Below, piece by piece: positions 26,216-34,688 of a stretch of DNA of 50,790 nt (position 1 is its first letter; every line of letters begins with the position of its first letter). This DNA comes from Mesorhizobium comanense (lineage in GTDB: Bacteria > Pseudomonadota > Alphaproteobacteria > Rhizobiales > Rhizobiaceae): the NCBI RefSeq assembly GCF_005503535.1, contig NZ_SCNN01000033.1:5001-55790 (forward strand). Direction: 5' to 3'. Position numbers and translations under genes: made by a program. The notes beneath the pieces are model-generated. The model was not told where the DNA came from and did not search any database. It saw only the letters and a list, made by a program, of their open reading frames with translations.

Positions 26216-27844
26216 TCACGATTCCAGATACGTGTCCGCCCAGTTATACGTGTCCGCCCAGTTCGAGACCGCCCAGCGCGGATTGTTGGCGATGTTGCCG
26301 ACCGTGTCGCGGGCGACGCTGATGAAGCTCCATTCGGCGACATTGATCAGCGGCAGGTCGGCAGCCACTTCTTTCTGGAATTCCTTGTAGAGGTCCGTGC
26401 GGGCGGAGGTATCGAGGGTCTCCGAAGCCTTGGTGATCAGCGCGTCGAGCGCATCGTTCTTGTAGCCGCCCTGGTTGGAGAACGGCACGCCGTCGGGAAT
26501 GCCGCTCTGTACCAGGATGGTGGTCGAGATCGCCGGATCACCCCGGAACACCGGCGGTCCGACCGCGAGGTCGAAAGCGTGGTCGGTGTAGACGGCCTTG
26601 ATGTGCGCGGCCGAGTCGTTGTTGACCAGCTGCGCGTCGATGCCGATCGCCGCGAGTGCCTGGCGCAGATAGTCGCCGAACTGCTTGGTCTCGTTGAAAT
26701 ATGGCGCCGGCAGGAGCTTCAGCGAGAAACGGTTGCCATCGGCGCCTTTCTTGTAGCCTGCCTCGTCCAGCAAGGCATTGGCCTTGGCAACGTCGAAAGC
26801 ATAGGTAGGCACGTCGGCGGTGTAGAACTGCGGATCGTTCTTCGGCACCGGGCCGGTGGCGGTCGCGGCATAACCGAGGAACACCGTCTTGACGACGAAA
26901 TCCTTGTCGATGGCGTGCGCGATCGCTTGGCGCACCTTGAGGTCGGCCAGTTCCTTGCGGCGATGGTTGATCTCGACGACGAGCTGATAGGTCAAGCCTT
27001 CATAGCCCTTGGTGATCACCTTCAGGCCGGGAACCTTGGAGATGCGGTCGAGGTCGGCCAACGGCACGGCGGAGAAGGCGGCAAGCTGGATCTCCTCCGC
27101 CTCCAGGGCGCTCGCCGCGGACGTGCGATCGGGCAGGACCTGATAGATGATCTCGTCGAGATAGGGTTCGTCCTTGCCCCAGTAGTCCGTGTTCTTCGTC
27201 AGCCGGTAGTACTGGCCTGCCTTGTACTCCGCGAATTTGAACGGGCCGGTGCCGACGGGCGCGATGTTGGCCGGGTTATCCTCGATCTTGCCGACCTCAT
27301 AGAGATGCTTGGGCACCACGCTCGACAGCGCCGGCAGCGCATTGCGGATCAGCTGGAACGGTGTCGGCTTGGCGAATTTGAACACGGCCGTCCGCGCGTC
27401 TGGCGTCTCGACCGCGCTGAGATCCTTGAACACGGTGCGGCCGAGGTTCTGCAGCGGCTTCCAGATCTGCAGCGCCGAGAAGGCGACGTCGGCCGAGGTG
27501 AACGGCTTGCCGTCATGCCATTTGACGCCTTCACGCAACTTGAAGGTCGCCGACAGGCCGTCGGCAGCGCCTTCCCAACTGACGGCCAGTCGCGGCGCAA
27601 GCCCATCCTTGCCATCGAAGGAGGCTTCGGCCAGCGTCTCGACGATCTTGCTGGAGATGAAGAAGACGCCGTTGGACGCGACGATCGCGGGATTGAGATT
27701 GCGCGGCTCGGAATCGGCGGCCAGCACCAGCCGCCCACCCTTTTTCGGTGTCTGTGCCCGGCCCAAGGTCGGCATGGCCGTTGAGGCCAGCAGCATCGCC
27801 GAACCGGCAAGCATGGTGCGCCTGGAAATGGTGAAACCTGACAT
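26216..27844 (-). CDS. Peptide/opine-type ABC transporter substrate-binding protein (SBP family 5)
   Basis: A 542-residue binding protein of DppA/OppA type. The N-terminus MSGFTISRRTMLAGSAMLLA carries a twin-arginine-like SRRTML motif and ends near GRAQ, so Tat export is possible. Family blocks include REGVKWHDGKPFTSADVAFS and NIAPVGTGPFKFAEY. ATG 27844 has GGGAG about 8 bases upstream. The extreme C-terminus reads NWADTYNWADTYLES because an 18-base unit is duplicated in tandem (26228-26263). It works with the permeases at 24135-25948. Confidence 0.93.
   Translation of the reverse strand: MSGFTISRRTMLAGSAMLLASTAMPTLGRAQTPKKGGRLVLAADSEPRNLNPAIVASNGVFFISSKIVETLAEASFDGKDGLAPRLAVSWEGAADGLSATFKLREGVKWHDGKPFTSADVAFSALQIWKPLQNLGRTVFKDLSAVETPDARTAVFKFAKPTPFQLIRNALPALSSVVPKHLYEVGKIEDNPANIAPVGTGPFKFAEYKAGQYYRLTKNTDYWGKDEPYLDEIIYQVLPDRTSAASALEAEEIQLAAFSAVPLADLDRISKVPGLKVITKGYEGLTYQLVVEINHRRKELADLKVRQAIAHAIDKDFVVKTVFLGYAATATGPVPKNDPQFYTADVPTYAFDVAKANALLDEAGYKKGADGNRFSLKLLPAPYFNETKQFGDYLRQALAAIGIDAQLVNNDSAAHIKAVYTDHAFDLAVGPPVFRGDPAISTTILVQSGIPDGVPFSNQGGYKNDALDALITKASETLDTSARTDLYKEFQKEVAADLPLINVAEWSFISVARDTVGNIANNPRWAVSNWADTYNWADTYLES
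26228..26263. repeat. Exact 18-bp tandem duplication at the 3' end of the binding-protein gene
   Basis: The unit ATACGTGTCCGCCCAGTT occurs twice in direct succession with no mismatch. In the coding strand it duplicates NWADTY. It keeps the frame and adds six residues just before the stop. Confidence 0.95.
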
Positions 27845-28042
27845 GATCGAACTCCCTCTTGCGCGCGGACCTCTTGTCGGCGTGCCAACACCCCTCGATG
27901 CCGGCGAGCCAGCCGGCATTCCTTGCGGGGCGATTATGAGCCTTGTGGAGGGTTTCGCCAGAGACGGAATTGGCGCATCCTTGCTTGGCTTTGAAATTTT
28001 CGTCTGCTGGACCAGTTTGGAAGGGCGAGGTTCACTTCACCT

Positions 28043-28059
28043 ATCTGGTAGTACCAGAT
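28043..28059. promoter_or_regulatory. GntR-type operator ATCTGGTAGTACCAGAT
   Basis: A perfect interrupted palindrome with 7-base arms ATCTGGT and ACCAGAT. It lies in the 375-base gap between the divergent binding-protein gene (27844) and M24-family gene (28220). The same motif recurs at 32952, 33131, 46811 and 46992. The gap holds no other gene. Confidence 0.78.
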
Positions 28060-28120
28060 TTGGCGGATTGATGAGCAAATGACGCGTTGGTGACCGTTTG
28101 GCCGCATTGCCAGTCGATTT

Positions 28121-28133
28121 CTGGCTAGACCAG
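28121..28133. promoter_or_regulatory. Second, weaker GntR-type operator CTGGCTAGACCAG
   Basis: It matches the CTGGTNNNACCAG pattern except for C at the fifth position. It is 76 bases from the stronger site (centre to centre) and 87 bases before the M24-family start. Confidence 0.5.
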
Positions 28134-28219
28134 AGTGAGTAAAGTGGTGCAGATTTGATCGCAGGCCTTCGGGTCGGGCGCGAACAGCAGCGACCCCAGG
28201 CAATTCAGGGAGAGAGACT

Positions 28220-29410
28220 ATGAACATTGCGCCGGGCAAGAGTGCCGTGGGCAATATCCCGTTCGACCAGGCAAGGGTCGACCGGCTGATGGAGGAGGCC
28301 GGCATCGATGTGCTGCTCGCGACCTCCAAGCACAACACGCAATATCTGCTCGGCGGCTACAAGTTCATCTTCTTCGCCGCCATGGATGCGATCGGGCATA
28401 GCCGCTATCTGCCCGTCGTCGTCTACGAAAAAGGCGGACCTGATCACGCGGCCTATATCGGCAACCGCATGGAGGGCGGCGAGCACCAGAACCATCCGTT
28501 CTGGACGCCGACGCTGCACGCGGCCTGCTGGGGCACGCTCGATGCCGCCAATCTCGCAGTCGAGCATGTCAGGAAGATCGGCAAGGAGAGCGCGCGCATC
28601 GGCATCGAGCCCGGCTTCCTGCCGTCGGACGCCTATGCGCTGATCCGCAAGGCGCTGCCCGATGCCAGGCTGATCGATGCGACAACGATGCTGGAGAGCA
28701 TGCGGGCGATCAAGACCGATGCGGAACTGGAGAAGCTGCGCACGGCATCCGAATTGATCACCGATTCCATGCTGGCCACCATCGCCTGGGCGCGCGAAGG
28801 CACGACCAAGGCCGAGATGATCGAGCAGATCAGGCGCGAGGAGACCAATCGCGGCGCGCATTTCGAATATTGCCTGCTGACCTTGGGCTCCAGCCATAAC
28901 CGCGCCTCCTCAAGCCAGGCGTGGAAGAAGGGCGAAGTGCTGTCGATCGATTCCGGCGGCAATTATCACGGCTATATCGGCGACCTCTGCCGGATGGGCA
29001 TTCTGGGCGAACCGGATGCCGAACTCGAGGATCTGCTGGCCGAGATCGAGACGGTGCAGCAGGCGGCGTTCTCGAAGGTTAGGGCGGGCACGCTGGGCGG
29101 TGACATGATTTCACATGCCGAGGGCGTGCTGAAGGCGTCGAGGGTTGCGCCCTACACGGATTTCTTCGCCCACGGCATGGGCCTGATCACGCATGAGGCG
29201 CCGTTCCTGATGACCAACCATCCGGTGACCTATGAAGGCACCTACGCCGCCAAGCCGCTTGAGAAAAACATGGTGCTGTCGGTGGAGACGACGATGCTCC
29301 ATCCGACACGGGGCTTCATCAAGCTGGAGGATACTCTGGCGGTGACCGAGACGGGCTATGTGATGTTTGGCGACCGGGGCAGGGGGTGGAACAGAGGCGG
29401 GATTTCATAG
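28220..29410 (+). CDS. M24-family metallopeptidase (Xaa-Pro aminopeptidase/creatinase-like)
   Basis: A 396-residue pita-bread protein. The N-terminal creatinase-like domain spans about 15-165; the catalytic domain follows. All five metal ligands are present: D244 in LSIDSGG, D255 in IGDLCR, H318 in FFAHGMGL, E356 in LSVETTM and E370 in KLEDT. This argues for a metal-dependent peptidase (dipeptidase or Xaa-Pro type) rather than a metal-free creatinase. ATG 28220 follows GGGAGAGAG. It is divergent from the peptide-type importer and shares its operator region, so it may hydrolyse what that importer brings in. Confidence 0.9.
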   Translation: MNIAPGKSAVGNIPFDQARVDRLMEEAGIDVLLATSKHNTQYLLGGYKFIFFAAMDAIGHSRYLPVVVYEKGGPDHAAYIGNRMEGGEHQNHPFWTPTLHAACWGTLDAANLAVEHVRKIGKESARIGIEPGFLPSDAYALIRKALPDARLIDATTMLESMRAIKTDAELEKLRTASELITDSMLATIAWAREGTTKAEMIEQIRREETNRGAHFEYCLLTLGSSHNRASSSQAWKKGEVLSIDSGGNYHGYIGDLCRMGILGEPDAELEDLLAEIETVQQAAFSKVRAGTLGGDMISHAEGVLKASRVAPYTDFFAHGMGLITHEAPFLMTNHPVTYEGTYAAKPLEKNMVLSVETTMLHPTRGFIKLEDTLAVTETGYVMFGDRGRGWNRGGIS

Positions 29411-29430
29411 AACCCAAGGCTGGCGCCGCC

Positions 29431-29597
29431 CCTCATCCGCCTGCCGGCACCTTCTCCCCGTAGAACGGGGAGAAGAGGGCAGCCTCGCCCTCGGCATCTA
29501 TCCTGCACCATTGAAAATTGGCGAAAGCGCTGATCACAGCATCTTTCTCCCCGTCCCTATACGGGGAGAAATGTCCGGCAGGACAATGAGGGGCGGC
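29431..29597. repeat. Intergenic inverted-repeat element (related mosaic family)
   Basis: Starts CCTCATCCGCCTGCCGGCAC and TTCTCCCCGTAGAACGGGGA, ends with a second TTCTCCCCG..CGGGGAGAA stem and TGTCCGGCAGGACAATGAGG. The right end matches the element arms at 23745 and 25996; the core shares TTGGCGAAAGCG with 23745. It fills the gap between the convergent M24 and cupin genes. Confidence 0.8.
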
Positions 29598-29617
29598 GCA
29601 ACCCTAGAACAAGTTGA

Positions 29618-30034
29618 TTACTGCCCCGCCGGAATGAGCCTGAAATCCGGCAGTTCCCGCAAGCCCAACTCTGGTCCGGCCGGCGAATAGACGACAAACA
29701 GCTGCATCGGCCCATCGCCCGTGTTCAGCGTCGAATGAAATCGGCTCTCCGGCACATAGATGGTGCAGCCGGGGCCGACCTTCGCGACCACGGGATTGCC
29801 TTGCTCATCCTCGACCATCTGCTCGCCATGACCAGAGATGACGAAGATGATTTCTTCGGCGTCAGGATGATTATGCCGCGTATGGCCCTGTCCCGGAGGC
29901 AGGTCGACGACGCCGCCGGAAAAGCGCGTCGCGCCATTCACTTCCGGCGCCACGGTCAGTGACAGTTTGCCCCAGTCGAAGCCGAAGGCGCTGACATCCT
30001 TCGGGTAGACAAACACCTTGCTCCTGTCGGTCAT
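29618..30034 (-). CDS. Cupin-domain protein
   Basis: A 138-residue single-domain cupin. The first cupin motif is GHTRHNHPDAEEIIFVISGHGE with H-x-H and the glutamate; the second is YVPESRFHSTLN. These residues normally hold a divalent metal. The start is ATG 30034, four bases after the stop of the TIM-barrel gene upstream, so it is the third gene of the run 32112-29618. It could be a small-molecule isomerase or dioxygenase-like enzyme or a sensor; the sequence does not decide. Confidence 0.88.
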   Translation of the reverse strand: MTDRSKVFVYPKDVSAFGFDWGKLSLTVAPEVNGATRFSGGVVDLPPGQGHTRHNHPDAEEIIFVISGHGEQMVEDEQGNPVVAKVGPGCTIYVPESRFHSTLNTGDGPMQLFVVYSPAGPELGLRELPDFRLIPAGQ

Positions 30035-30038
30035 CGTC

Positions 30039-30905
30039 TCATCCCTTCTTTTTCTTTGCGGTCGTCTTCCCGTCAACGAGCGTGACGGCCTTGAAATCGG
30101 CCGTCTGCCTAGCGATCGCGGCTTCCGCCGGCAGCCGCTCCATCGAGCTTGCGCCGTAGAAGCCGTGCAGGCCCTTACAGCGTTCGAGGATGTAACGGGC
30201 ATCGTCCGGCATCGAGATCGGCCCGCCGTGGCAAAGCAGGATGACGTCCTTGCGCACCGAGCGTGCCGCCTCGGCGATGGCGTCGATGGCGACGACGCAA
30301 TCATCGAGCGACTTGGCGGACGTCGCTCCGATCGAACCGCCTGTCGTCACGCCCATATGGGCAACGACGATATCGGCGCCCGCCCTGGTCATGGCGCGGG
30401 CCTCTTCGGGATTGAAGACATAGGGCGTGGTCAAGAGGTCGAGCTTGTGCGCTTCGGCGATCATGTCGACTTCGAGGCCGAAGCCCATGCCGGTCTCCTC
30501 GAAGCTCTGCCGCATGGTGCCGTCGAACAGGCCGATGGTCGGAAAGTTCTGGACGCCCGAAAAGCCCATCGTCTTCAACTCAGCCAGAAGCAGCGGCATG
30601 ATGACGAACGGGTCGGTGCCATTGACGCCGGCCAGCACGGGCGTGTGTCTGACCACCGGCAGCACCTCGTAAGCCATTTCCTTGACGATCTCGTTGGCAT
30701 TGCCGTAGGCGAGCAGACCCGCGGCCGAACCGCGACCGGCCATGCGGTAGCGGCCGGAATTGTAGATGATGATAAGGTCGATGCCGCCGGCCTCCTCGGC
30801 CTTGGCCGAAAGGCCGGTGCCGGCGCCGCCGCCAACGATCGGCACGCCCTTGTCGATCATGCCCCGGAATTTCTTCAGTATGTCCTTGCGCGGTATTGCC
30901 GGCAT
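30039..30905 (-). CDS. TIM-barrel 'phosphoenolpyruvate hydrolase' family protein (PF09370; Tm-1 C-terminal half homologue)
   Basis: A 288-residue protein. Family blocks are PIVGGGAGTGLSAKAEEAGG near 22-41, DLIIIYNSGRYRMAGRGS, GVNGTDPF, GFSGVQNFPTIGLFDG and DIVVAHMGVTTGGSIGA. The C-terminus ends in KTTAKKKKG. The enzymatic activity is not settled. It starts 10 bases after the UPF0261 gene, and together the two correspond to the two halves of the plant antiviral protein Tm-1. ATG 30905 is used; longer forms would run into the neighbouring gene. Confidence 0.88.
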   Translation of the reverse strand: MPAIPRKDILKKFRGMIDKGVPIVGGGAGTGLSAKAEEAGGIDLIIIYNSGRYRMAGRGSAAGLLAYGNANEIVKEMAYEVLPVVRHTPVLAGVNGTDPFVIMPLLLAELKTMGFSGVQNFPTIGLFDGTMRQSFEETGMGFGLEVDMIAEAHKLDLLTTPYVFNPEEARAMTRAGADIVVAHMGVTTGGSIGATSAKSLDDCVVAIDAIAEAARSVRKDVILLCHGGPISMPDDARYILERCKGLHGFYGASSMERLPAEAAIARQTADFKAVTLVDGKTTAKKKKG

Positions 30906-30915
30906 GTCAGGTCTC

Positions 30916-32112
30916 TCACTGTCTGGCGATGTCGAGGAAGGCGGCGGTTGCCGCCTGCGCGAATTCGGGGTCGTTGATGTGCAGCGGCAGCCGGGTGACG
31001 CGGCGTATGGCGTTCGGCTTGATGGTGCGCTCGATGGCTTCGAAAAGCGCGGCATCGGCATCTGGATCGAAGAAGGCGCCGCCCTCGATGTCGAGGGCGG
31101 AGACGCCCTTTTCCGGAATGAGAAAGTGCACCGGCCCATCGCAGTGGGCCAGTTTGCCGCCTATCCACTCACCAATTGCACGGCATTCCCGCGCCGTTGT
31201 GCGCATCAGGGTGACGTTCGGGTTGTGCTCGTAGAAGAGCCGGTCTCGATAGCGTTCGGAGATGGTCGACGGCGCCCAGAAATTGACCATGTCGAGCGCG
31301 CCGACCGAGCCGACATAGGGAAGTTTGCTGCGGGCGATCGCGCCGAAGCGATCCTGCGTCGCCGGCAGCACGCCGCCGAGCAAAAAGTCGCAGACCTCGG
31401 TCGTGGTGATGTCGACGACGCCGGACAACAGCCCGCTGTCGGCCAGTTTCTCCATGCTGCGGCCGCCTGTGCCGGTGGCGTGGAAGACCATGCAGTCATA
31501 AGTGTCGCGCAACTGGTCGGCGATTGCCGTCACGCAAGGTGTGGTGACGCCGAACATGGTGAGCCCGATCGATGGCTTGCCGTCGGGCGGCGGGGCCGGC
31601 CTTGCCGCCATGCCCGCTATCGCCTGGGCGGCGTTGTGGAGCACGACGCGCGAGAGCCGGTTCAATCCGGCCATGTCGGTGACGGCAGGCATCATGACGA
31701 TATCGGAGACGTCGACATAGGGAGCGGTGTCGCCCGAGGCCAGCGTCGAGACCATGATCTTTGGCAGGCCGAGCGGCAGCGCGCGCATGCCAGCCGTGAT
31801 GATCGAGGTACCGCCGCCTCCGCCAATGCCTATCATGCCGGCAATGTCGTCTCGTGACCGGACGAAGTTGGCGAAGGCCATGCCCATCGCGGCAACCGCC
31901 GCACCGCGGTCATCGCCGCCGAGCACGGCGCCGCTTCCGTCGGGATGATGGCCGGCAACGTCCTTCGCGGTCACGTCCACGGGCGCGGTTGCCTGGCGGG
32001 TTCCAACGTCGACGCGGGCGACGGAGGCGCCCGTGGCCGCGATGGCATCGGCAAGGAAGGCGAGTTCCTCGCCCTTGGTGTCGGCGGTGCCCACGACGTA
32101 GATGCGCTTCAT
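30916..32112 (-). CDS. UPF0261 family protein (Tm-1 N-terminal half homologue)
   Basis: A 398-residue protein with family blocks RIYVVGTADTKGEELAFLAD at the N-terminus, GIGGGGGTSIITAGMRALPLG near 95, MMPAVTDMAGLNRLS, IGLTMFGVTTPCV and FHATGTGGRSMEKLADSG. The glycine-rich segments suggest nucleotide or phosphate binding. The family has no firmly known reaction. In tomato, this module is the N-terminal part of Tm-1. ATG 32112 opens a three-gene run with the TIM-barrel and cupin genes, divergent from a TetR regulator. Confidence 0.9.
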   Translation of the reverse strand: MKRIYVVGTADTKGEELAFLADAIAATGASVARVDVGTRQATAPVDVTAKDVAGHHPDGSGAVLGGDDRGAAVAAMGMAFANFVRSRDDIAGMIGIGGGGGTSIITAGMRALPLGLPKIMVSTLASGDTAPYVDVSDIVMMPAVTDMAGLNRLSRVVLHNAAQAIAGMAARPAPPPDGKPSIGLTMFGVTTPCVTAIADQLRDTYDCMVFHATGTGGRSMEKLADSGLLSGVVDITTTEVCDFLLGGVLPATQDRFGAIARSKLPYVGSVGALDMVNFWAPSTISERYRDRLFYEHNPNVTLMRTTARECRAIGEWIGGKLAHCDGPVHFLIPEKGVSALDIEGGAFFDPDADAALFEAIERTIKPNAIRRVTRLPLHINDPEFAQAATAAFLDIARQ

Positions 32113-32227
32113 GGGCAGGTCCCTGTGCTGGCTGACCCTAAGGCGGCACTGTTCTGACCATGAAAACTTAATGCCGTAGAGTGTCAACCTAACCACTCCG
32201 AAAGCTGAGCAGGTTATTGCAAATTTT

Positions 32228-32262
32228 TGAGACGCGCGTATCATATTGACATGTATGTCTCA
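32228..32262. promoter_or_regulatory. Candidate TetR operator spanning the start of the TetR gene
   Basis: Arms TGAGAC (32228-32233) and GTCTCA (32257-32262) flank an AT-rich centre with TATCATATTGACATG. The right arm lies just inside the coding region. Position suggests control of both divergent genes; six-base arms are modest evidence. Confidence 0.4.
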
Positions 32263-32946
32263 CGTCAACGATCCACTACAAGCGGCGACACCGGGCGGGA
32301 AGGCGGCGACGCCGCCGAGCGCGGGCCGCGCGCACGCACCAGGCGGCTGATGCTTGAGACGGCAACGAGGCTGATGCAGGCGGGCGTCACGCCATCGGTC
32401 AGTGAGGTCGCGGAGGCGGCGGAAGTCTCGCGCGCCACCGCCTATCGTTACTTCCCAAGCCAGGCGGCCCTCGTGCAGGCCGTCGTCGATGAGGGACTGG
32501 GGCCAATCCTGACCTGGCAATCGACCTCGGCGGATACCGAACGCCGGGTCGCCGAGCTGTTCGATACGGCGATGCCGCGCATCGAGGCGTTCGAGGCGAC
32601 GTTCAAGGCGGCTTTGAAGCTTTCGCTCGATCAATGGGCGCGGCGCCAGGCCGGCACTTTGGGCGGTGAGCCTGCCTTCACGCGCGGCCACCGCGTCGAT
32701 TTGCTGAAGGAAGCGATCGCGCCGCTCAAAGGGCGTCTGCCGCCGCGCGACTTCAAGCGGCTGGCGCAGGCGCTGTCGCTGATCTTCGGTGTCGAGGTGC
32801 TGATCGTGCTCAAGGATATCTGGGGCCTGGACAGCCGCGCGACGAGGTCTGTCGCGCAATGGGCGGCCGGCGCGCTGGTGCGCGCCGCGGTTGCGGAATC
32901 GATCGGCGGGGTCGACGGCACAGGTGCGGCAAGGGTAGCAAAATAG
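32251..32946 (+). CDS. TetR-family transcriptional regulator
   Basis: A 231-residue regulator. The N-terminal HTH contains TPSVSEVAEAAEVSRATAYR and YFPSQAALVQAVV, after a basic, disordered stretch of about 30 residues. The effector domain has no recognisable ligand signature. ATG 32251 is used; a TTG eight codons upstream is possible. It is divergent from the UPF0261-TIM-barrel-cupin run and probably controls it. Confidence 0.9.
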   Translation: MYVSRQRSTTSGDTGREGGDAAERGPRARTRRLMLETATRLMQAGVTPSVSEVAEAAEVSRATAYRYFPSQAALVQAVVDEGLGPILTWQSTSADTERRVAELFDTAMPRIEAFEATFKAALKLSLDQWARRQAGTLGGEPAFTRGHRVDLLKEAIAPLKGRLPPRDFKRLAQALSLIFGVEVLIVLKDIWGLDSRATRSVAQWAAGALVRAAVAESIGGVDGTGAARVAK

Positions 32947-32951
32947 CTCTT

Positions 32952-32968
32952 ATCTGGTTCGACCAGAT
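32952..32968. promoter_or_regulatory. GntR-type operator ATCTGGTTCGACCAGAT (distal)
   Basis: Arms ATCTGGT and ACCAGAT with TCG between. It lies immediately after the TetR gene and 176 bases (centre to centre) before the second site at 33131. The 359-base gap 32947-33305 holds no gene. Confidence 0.72.
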
Positions 32969-33111
32969 TTCTGCTTCGACTATTCATATTACCCCTTCTA
33001 CGAATTGCAGGGCAACGCCTTTTCGTATCATTCAGTAGGAAAATCATGAGAAAACAGGCAGATACTGCCTGAATCCACTGGCAATGAGAAGGCCTGTCGC
33101 CCAAGAAAGGG

Positions 33112-33146
33112 CTTGACGCGGGCGCAGAATTGGTAATACCAGATCA
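33112..33146 (+). promoter_or_regulatory. Promoter with overlapping GntR-type operator for the CUT1 importer
   Basis: GCTTGACG (-35 candidate, 33111-33118) is followed after 15-16 bases by TAATAC (-10 candidate, 33134-33139). The -10 lies inside TGGTAATACCA (33131-33141), so a bound repressor would block it. The same architecture occurs at 46971-47003. The start codon is 165 bases further on. Confidence 0.65.
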
Positions 33147-33305
33147 GAAAAGAAAAGTGGATCGATAGTGAAGGCTGCGATCCATTTTCCGGCAGGGCGA
33201 GGAGGCCCGGAACCGGAAAGGTGCGATCACGGGAGGAACTACCAGGGCCGGCCCGGTTGCCGGCTCGTATGACAAGGTAGAATGCGCACAAGGGAGGAAA
33301 TCATT

Positions 33306-34622
33306 ATGCGCAAGTTAGTGACCAGCATGCTTGCTGGTATCGGACTGACGCTTGCCTGCGGAACTTCGGTCTACGCGCAGGAAAAGTCGCTGACCATCTT
33401 CTGGGCGGAGTGGGATCCGGCCAACTACCTGCAGGAACTCGGCAACGAGTACGAGAAGGAAACCGGCGTCAAGATCAACGTGGAAACCACGCCGTGGGCC
33501 GACTTCCAGACCAAGACCTTCACCGAGTTCAACGCCCATGGCGACGCCTATGACCTGGTCGTCGGCGACTCGCAATGGCTCGGCGCGGGCTCGACCGGTG
33601 GCCACTATGTCGATCTCACCGACTTCTTCAAGAAGCACGACCTCGGCAACGTGATGGCGCCGGCGACGGTGAAATACTACGCCGAATATCCCGGCAACAG
33701 CGGCAAGTACTGGGCGATCCCGCTCGAGGGCGACGCCGTTGGCTGGTCCTACCGCAAGGACTGGTTCGAGGATCCGAAGGAAAAGGAAGCCTTCAAGGCC
33801 AAGTATGGCTACGACCTCGACGTGCCGAAGGATTTCAAGGCGCTGCGCGACATCGCCGAATTCTTCCACCGGCCCGACCAGAAGCGCTACGGCATCGCGA
33901 TCTACACCGACAATTCCTACGACGCGATGGCGATGGGCTTCGAGAACGCGCTGTTCTCCTATGGCGGCGAACTTGGCGACTATGCGACCTACAAGGTCGA
34001 CGGCCACATCAACTCGGACAAGGCGGTGGCCGCGCTCGACGCCTACAAGGAACTCTACAAGTTCACGCCTCCGGGCTGGGCCAAGTCCTTCTTCGTCGAG
34101 GACAACCAGGCGATCACCGAAAACCTGGCGGCAATGAGCATGAACTTCTTCGCGTTCTTCCCCTCGCTGATCAACGAGGCGTCGAACCCGAATGCCAAGA
34201 ACACCGGCTTCTTCGCCAACCCGCCGGGACCGAATGGCGACCAGTTCGCCGCGCTCGGCGGCCAGGGCATCTCCGTCATCTCCTATTCGAAGAAGCAGGA
34301 CGAGGCGATGAAGTTCCTGGAGTGGTTCATCAAGGACTCGACACAGAAGAGGTGGGCTGAACTCGGCGGCTACACCTGCAGCCAGGCAGTGCTCAAATCG
34401 CCGGAATTCCAGAACGCCACGCCGTACAACAAGGCCTTCTACGAGACCATGTTCAAGGTCAAGGATTTCTGGGCGGTGCCGGAATATGCAGAACTGCTGC
34501 AGCAGCTCAACCAGCGCATCTATCCCTACATGATCGGCGGTGAAGGCACCGCCAAGGAGACGCTGGACGCACTCGCTGCCGACTGGAACACGACCTTCAA
34601 GAAATACGGTCGCGTCCAATAA
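33306..34622 (+). CDS. Sugar ABC transporter substrate-binding protein (CUT1)
   Basis: A 438-residue family-1 binding protein. The signal peptide is MRKLVTSMLAGIGLTLACGT with cleavage after VYAQ. The mature part begins LTIFWAEWDPANYLQELGNE, then ETGVKINVETTPWADFQTK, as in CUT1 sugar-binding proteins. ATG 33306 is preceded by GGGAGGAA. It captures an unidentified carbohydrate for the permeases encoded next. A strong hairpin follows the stop codon. Confidence 0.94.
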   Translation: MRKLVTSMLAGIGLTLACGTSVYAQEKSLTIFWAEWDPANYLQELGNEYEKETGVKINVETTPWADFQTKTFTEFNAHGDAYDLVVGDSQWLGAGSTGGHYVDLTDFFKKHDLGNVMAPATVKYYAEYPGNSGKYWAIPLEGDAVGWSYRKDWFEDPKEKEAFKAKYGYDLDVPKDFKALRDIAEFFHRPDQKRYGIAIYTDNSYDAMAMGFENALFSYGGELGDYATYKVDGHINSDKAVAALDAYKELYKFTPPGWAKSFFVEDNQAITENLAAMSMNFFAFFPSLINEASNPNAKNTGFFANPPGPNGDQFAALGGQGISVISYSKKQDEAMKFLEWFIKDSTQKRWAELGGYTCSQAVLKSPEFQNATPYNKAFYETMFKVKDFWAVPEYAELLQQLNQRIYPYMIGGEGTAKETLDALAADWNTTFKKYGRVQ

Positions 34623-34635
34623 TCGTTCATGTCCC

Positions 34636-34671
34636 ACGGAGGGGGCAGGTCTGCCTCCTCCGTTCTTTTTT
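34636..34671 (+). terminator. Terminator-like hairpin after the CUT1 binding-protein gene
   Basis: ACGGAGG..CCTCCGT arms with inner GGCAG/CTGCC pairing are followed by TTCTTTTTT. This is a good intrinsic terminator or attenuator between the binding-protein and permease genes and would lower transporter subunit levels relative to the binding protein. Confidence 0.8.
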
Positions 34672-34688
34672 CAAACGGGAGCAGGGTC

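Noticed and set aside
26213..27784. 523-residue frame opposite the peptide-binding protein
   Set aside because: Antisense shadow of a gene with signal sequence and clear family blocks.
27998..28018. CTGGACCAG as a third operator at 28 kb
   Set aside because: Half-sites are adjacent without the 3-base spacer, so it does not fit the motif.
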